Shown piece after piece: positions 59,541-64,000 of a DNA stretch of 64,000 bases. Origin of the DNA: Hofstenia miamia (taxonomy: Eukaryota; Xenacoelomorpha; Acoela). How positions within the stretch are numbered: the stretch's first letter is position 1; the number at the start of each line of letters is the position of its first letter. The translations under genes were made by a program, and so were the position numbers. The notes under the pieces are model-generated. The model was not told the DNA's origin and did no database searches. It saw nothing but the letters and a program-made list of their open reading frames with translations. The stretch lies in assembly GCA_004352715.1 (NCBI GenBank), contig SCFE01000104.1, positions 685,771 to 749,770 of the forward strand. The letters run 5' to 3'.

Positions 59541-60037
59541 ATTTATTTATTTATTTTTATTTATTTATTCGCTTAAATTCCTGCGCAAACTAATTGTAAA
59601 AGGAATGATTAAATTTACAAAAACACGATTAAAAACAACAATAGAAAATTTTTGGTAAATCCCATAGTTTATAAACTCGCAAGCAGTTGGGAAGAAACTC
59701 TTATTGTAGATGGTAGATTTACAGTAAAGAAGTCTAAGTCGGATACGTGTCGATGAGGATAAACTAGTTGCCGCAAGAAATTTTTGATACAGGGGGTGAG
59801 TACTATCTTAAAATATCCTGAGTACAGTTTTTCTAAATTGGCGGCAAAATTTTTTATGTGATTAATTAAGTATTCTTGAGAAGTCGTCTTTGTTTATCAT
59901 TAATTGCGGGTATCCAAAATTCTGCGCTATATAAATAAGTAGGCATTATGTACTGATTAAGAACTATTATTGTTCTTCTGCGATCTAATAAATGCAGGAC
60001 AAACATTAAACATCTAATTACATAATTAATCCTCTTT
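59541..60037 (-). pseudogene. LINE-C 3' end
   Basis: The minus strand reads LDRRRTIIVLNQYIMPTYLY, then SAEFWIPAINDKQRRLLKN (59985-59870), the stretch just after the RT core of Jockey/CR1-type elements (LYxxxVxPxLxYxxxxW). In other frames it continues VYPHRHVSDLDFFTVNLPST and NKSFFPTACEFINY, typical of the C-terminal end. It finishes with an (AAAT)n tail (59541-59569 on the plus strand). Stops and shifts are present. Confidence 0.75.
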
Positions 60038-60830
60038 ATGATGCATGATATCTGTTTATTCCAAATATATGGAAAAGATCTTATAATTACACCAATTTTA
60101 TTGAGTGGATGTAAAACAAATGTTAAGAACTATAGACCAATAAGTATTTTGCCTAAGATTGGACTCATATTTGAAAGGATTATATTTTGGAATCTTTATC
60201 CCATCATAAGAAATTCTCTATCAAATAATCAATTTGGTTTTACCAATAAAAGATCAACTGTTGCACAATTATTATCATACTTAGATATTGTCTATAAAGA
60301 ATTTGATGAAAATAAAATCATATCTACATTATATATGGATTTTAGCAAAGCATTTGATAAAGTCCCACATGGAAAATTAATTGAAAAACTCCAATTATTC
60401 AAAATTGGTGGAATTTTTTTAAAATTATTAGCATCATACATAAAAAATCGTCGACAAGTGGTAAAATTTCGTAATACCGTATCAAAGAGCTGTATTATTA
60501 CAAGTGGTGTTCCACAGGGATCAATTTTAGCTCCAATACTATTTTTAGCTTTTATAAATGACTTACCAAATTGTTGTCAATCACTTTGCTACATTTTTGC
60601 TGATGATGTGAAGATTTCAAACAATAACTTTCAAGAATTAGTGGTTGATACTGAAAGAATTATAAAATGGGCTGCAACTAATAAAATGAAATTTAACTTC
60701 CACAAGTTTCATTTAATGAGTATCAATTCTTCATACATAGCGCATAAAATAGAAACTGAAAATCTTCAGATTGATACTTCCAAACATGTGAATGATTTAG
60801 GAGTTAATATATCGTATAATTTATCGTGGT
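60038..60830 (+). CDS. LINE-C reverse transcriptase domain, inverted relative to its 3' end
   Basis: An uninterrupted frame of about 264 codons with a complete RT core: NVKNYRPISILPKIGLIFER (motif 1-2), NNQFGFTNKRSTVAQLLSYL, STLYMDFSKAFDKVPHGKL (first catalytic Asp), TSGVPQGSILAPILFLAFIN, CYIFADDVKISNN (catalytic Asp pair) and HVNDLGVNISYNLSW (thumb). It lacks an endonuclease and a real start; the first ATG is not meaningful. It runs into a 148-N gap and the (AGT)n array. The intact frame suggests a young insertion. It reads opposite to the LINE 3' end that abuts it at 60037. Confidence 0.88.
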
Positions 60831-60978
60831 NNNNNNNNNNNNNNNNNNNNNNNNNNNNNNNNNNNNNNNNNNNNNNNNNNNNNNNNNNNNNNNNNNNNNN
60901 NNNNNNNNNNNNNNNNNNNNNNNNNNNNNNNNNNNNNNNNNNNNNNNNNNNNNNNNNNNNNNNNNNNNNNNNNNNNNN
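60831..60978. other. Assembly gap, 148 N
   Basis: Sized gap at the edge of a triplet repeat. Confidence 0.95.

Positions 60979-61073
<95 letters not shown>
60979..61073. repeat. (AGT)n microsatellite
   Basis: About 31 units. The poly-Val, poly-Ser, poly-Thr and poly-Leu frames across it are repeat translations. Confidence 0.97.
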
Positions 61074-61650
61074 GAGGTAAGCCAAGGTACTTAACATCAT
61101 TAGCCTGCAAAGAAATTCATTATTAATAGAAATTTGAGAAAATATATTTTCACGAAATTTGACGTTTTCGATTTGGGGTTGGGAAAACGAAAACTAAATA
61201 GATTTTGCAAATTAAAGATGAAATTTTTTTTTTTCGGGCATTTTCACTATGTCTTTCAAACCAAACGTACTTTTTCTGTGGGTTTTTTGTTAAAAACCAC
61301 ATATTATTCGGGTTAGCAAGAAACAAGAACTGATATGATTAAGTTGCTTTTTATGTCAACTATTATTATGACAGTCAACTTTGGGGAAGACGTTAATGCT
61401 CAAATGATTCATAGTTCTGGAAAATCCGAATGGTGCTAAACCTTAGTATAATTAGACGGATCACATCATCACTTTTAGGAATAGGTGTAATTAGTGCTCT
61501 TTTGTATTGCCTTAGATATGACATATTGCTAAACTGCTTTGAAAAATGTGCTCATACGGTTCACTGAACTCAGAAGAAAATGATTAATACAGCCATGTTG
61601 ACAGATTACTAATACTGTATTGTGAATTAGGTAAGTTAGTAGCTATTGAA
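61074..61650. other. Spacer with a second endonuclease-region fragment
   Basis: 61328-61443 resembles 62182-62252 (both contain AACTGATATGATTAAGTTGC and a block ending TGGTGCTAAA) but carries about 43 extra bases between the two shared blocks. It is a fragment of a related LINE in the same orientation. The rest is unassigned. Confidence 0.55.
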
Positions 61651-62357
61651 CTAAAGACCTTCCTTACATCTTTTTAAAGTATAACTGGACATCAGTCTGT
61701 GTATCTGCATTGTGTAAAAGTGGTAATTCAAAATAAGAGTCTTTAATCTTGTCAATGTTTAAACGCGCTAAATATTTATTCATATCATGTGCTAATTGAA
61801 AGGTAATTTGTCCTTTTTCCTTCTTAGGTCTTGTATGTTGTCTAATTTCATTAAAAAGTTCCAAATTAGATTTTGATTTCATTTCTTCCTCACGAAAATA
61901 CCTCATACGACGGTTAATCAAACGCTGTAAAACATTTCGCCTATTATTATTTTAGTTGTATTCGCCGGATGTTTTTGCTTAACCAGGTCTTTTAGTTCAT
62001 CATCCTTTACTCGTCCAAATAAACTACACGTAGGGGTAGTTTTCTTATACTTAAATTGCTCCATAATAAAGCTAATATAAGATTCAATTGAAGCAACAGT
62101 GTCGTCAATATTTTCTTCTTTTAAAACATCCCAATTTGTATATTGCAATTCACACTTCAATTGATCAAGGTTATAGCAAAAACTGATATGATTAAGTTGC
62201 TTTCTATGCTCAAATGATCCATAGTTCTGGGAAACCCAAGTGGTGCTAAAGCATGAAAATCATATAATGATTTGTCACACGTAAAACACATCCAGTTGCG
62301 AATTACCTGGCATAAAGGTTGGTTCGTCAACACCATTTTCAAGCCCAAGCCTTTCAA
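61651..62357 (-). pseudogene. LINE-D: region between endonuclease and RT
   Basis: Minus-strand frames 62357-62157, 62160-61918 and 61921-61664 follow the endonuclease: APLGFPRTMDHLSIESN (with the Asp-His of the usual SDH block), then LQYTNWDVLKEENIDDTVAS with YISFIMEQFKYKK, then RRMRYFREEEMKSKSNLELF and DMNKYLARLNID. This is the linker layout of L1/CR1-type elements. The RT that should follow is absent in this orientation. Confidence 0.7.
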
Positions 62358-62885
62358 TCACTGGTAATATTACTTTGATTGGCATCACCAGCTAAAACTA
62401 CATACGATCGTGGATAATTAGCAATGAGGCTGCGAACTTGTTGGTTGAGTAACTTTGACATTATAGTTTTGCGACAACAGGGTGGCAAGCATACATGTAA
62501 ATTAATCAGTACAAAATTAGTAATCGTAGAAGGAAGATAAATAGGTCTACAGCTCATGGCTAGTAATTCGATATTTTGTTCCGATAGTGCACTTATCAGT
62601 TTTGGCTTGTTATGAAAGAAATGTTTATTTACCTACTTTATAAGTCTCCACCACCATCTTCTTTATAATTTGATAAGTTATGATCTAATCGTGAGATATG
62701 ATAGCCATTTATTTCAAAGGCAGATGTCGGTAGGTTTAATCTAAGCTTAGTTTCTTGAAAACACAACAACAGAGAACTCATCATGATGATTTACCCAAAC
62801 ACAAAGTTCTTCATATTTCAAAACCAGCCATTTAATTTAAGATTTAAGCAGAGAAAGAGTGAATTTATTTTCATCTATTCTTGTA
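62358..62885 (-). pseudogene. LINE-D: APE-type endonuclease domain
   Basis: This domain nicks target DNA to prime reverse transcription. In sense: EELCVWVNHHDEFS near 62800, CFQETKLRLNLPTSAF near 62760 (the metal-binding Glu block), INGYHISRLDHNLSNYKEDG near 62690 leading to GGG, PIYLPSTITNFVLINLHV near 62540, and YVVLAGDANQS near 62390 (usually GDFN; here Phe is Ala). Frames shift near 62740 and stops interrupt near 62640. Confidence 0.82.
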
Positions 62886-63470
62886 AATGGTGATGGTGAC
62901 AGTCATGCACTTTTAATTAAATTATAGATATCTTCAGCATTCAAACTTAAGTCAATAGTGTTTTGTTTATAGAACAATTTTAAACCTTTGATTTGAGTTC
63001 CGATTTTTCTAATCCTTTTTGAGATAACTCCCATCTAAGCTTTACAATTTTTCTCTCTATTAAGTGATCTTCATAGCTTAACTCAGCTTTAATAGAAATG
63101 TTGGTATTCGTCAATTTATAAGCCGAAGCACATATTTTGGGTGCGTCCCATGCACTATGCATTTTCACTAACATTGATCTAGAACGATTAGCATTGAATT
63201 TACCTTGACGGTAGACATCCTCAATGATCAGACCACTGCAACCGATCTTGTCATAATAGAAACAATTTTCTGGACAAGAAACTATATCATTATAATCGTT
63301 CAGTATCGATTTTATAGTCTTAAATGTCTAATGGGTCTTTGCGGTGCAGCGCCAATTTTTTTGTCAGTGGCCAGGAATTGATTTGGTGATAAACTTTCAG
63401 CTATGACAGAAATATTAATATATTGAACACCTTTGCTAACAATTTTCAACAATGTTAATGAATTTAGCAA
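62886..63470 (-). pseudogene. LINE-D: ORF1 C-terminal region
   Basis: Minus strand: IIEDVYRQGKFNANRSRSML near 63225-63170, then VKMHSAWDAPKICASAYKLT, and LIERKIVKLRWELSQKGLEK near 63050. This matches the C-terminal nucleic-acid-binding part of ORF1 proteins of L1/CR1-like elements (D-V-x-R-x-GK-F...R, VK, W). A stop ends it near 62980 and a short remnant continues to about 62900. The N-terminal coiled-coil part lies beyond the (TA)n and gap at 63470. Confidence 0.65.
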
Positions 63471-63486
63471 TATATATATATATATA
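63470..63486. repeat. (TA)n at window-end gap
   Basis: Short TA array running into N. Confidence 0.9.
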
Positions 63487-64000
63487 NNNNNNNNNNNNNN
63501 NNNNNNNNNNNNNNNNNNNNNNNNNNNNNNNNNNNNNNNNNNNNNNNNNNNNNNNNNNNNNNNNNNNNNNNNNNNNNNNNNNNNNNNNNNNNNNNNNNNN
63601 NNNNNNNNNNNNNNNNNNNNNNNNNNNNNNNNNNNNNNNNNNNNNNNNNNNNNNNNNNNNNNNNNNNNNNNNNNNNNNNNNNNNNNNNNNNNNNNNNNNN
63701 NNNNNNNNNNNNNNNNNNNNNNNNNNNNNNNNNNNNNNNNNNNNNNNNNNNNNNNNNNNNNNNNNNNNNNNNNNNNNNNNNNNNNNNNNNNNNNNNNNNN
63801 NNNNNNNNNNNNNNNNNNNNNNNNNNNNNNNNNNNNNNNNNNNNNNNNNNNNNNNNNNNNNNNNNNNNNNNNNNNNNNNNNNNNNNNNNNNNNNNNNNNN
63901 NNNNNNNNNNNNNNNNNNNNNNNNNNNNNNNNNNNNNNNNNNNNNNNNNNNNNNNNNNNNNNNNNNNNNNNNNNNNNNNNNNNNNNNNNNNNNNNNNNNN
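63487..64000. other. Assembly gap reaching the window end
   Basis: 514 N within this window; the true gap may extend beyond it. Confidence 0.95.

Noticed and set aside
60766-61110. Poly-Thr, poly-Leu, poly-Ser and poly-Val proteins
   Set aside because: Six-frame products of the (AGT)n array. Only the RT frame upstream is meaningful.
1-64000. CRISPR array, tRNA, rRNA or prokaryotic operon
   Set aside because: No regularly spaced identical repeats with unique spacers, no B-box-type tRNA sequence and no rRNA-like conserved blocks were seen. The tandem repeats found have no spacer structure.

Overview
The window looks like repeat-rich, AT-rich nuclear DNA of an invertebrate animal. The reasons are very long (TA)n microsatellites, several non-LTR retrotransposon clades, Penelope-like elements with a GIY-YIG domain, hAT transposons of the ZMYM1-like type, a K02A2.6-like Ty3/Gypsy element, draft-assembly gaps, and no operons or ribosome binding sites. 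I cannot name the species. I found no convincing host protein-coding gene, tRNA or rRNA. Almost everything recognisable is mobile-element sequence, most of it broken.

Layout. 1-8 kb: a decayed minus-strand LINE (LINE-A copy 1, 3.2-5.0 kb) and a Penelope-like element (6.5-7.2 kb). 8-15 kb: mostly featureless, with a possible exon beside a 1,000-N gap, a GC-rich perfect hairpin (10.2 kb) and a 1.18-kb foldback element that is almost entirely one inverted repeat (12.8-14.0 kb). 15-24.5 kb: three more Penelope-like fragments, two further scaffold gaps and a small candidate TIR transposon (20.1 kb). 25.3-27.2 kb: an internally deleted Ty3/Gypsy element. 28.6-30.4 kb: an internally deleted hAT element, a second hAT-type end and a short nonautonomous element. 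35.4-37.7 kb: two candidate long-TIR elements on either side of a decayed gene of an unnamed protein family. 38.2-43.6 kb: a 2.4-kb sequence repeated across single-N junctions, almost certainly an assembly artefact. 44.5-49.2 kb: a Ty3/Gypsy element with two LTRs, gag, protease, RT, RNase H and integrase, inactivated by frameshifts, stops and lost catalytic residues. 52.4-54.2 kb: a hAT transposase relic. 54.8-57.6 kb: two LINEs in opposite orientation. 59.5-63.5 kb: LINE pieces including an RT segment inverted relative to an adjacent 3' end, and an ORF1 plus endonuclease half-element.

Two themes link the pieces. Many element ends lie directly against (TA)n arrays, which suggests that those arrays receive insertions, although they are also where the assembly breaks. 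The Penelope-like copies also share, downstream of their stop codons, a hammerhead-core-like RNA motif whose stem covaries between copies.
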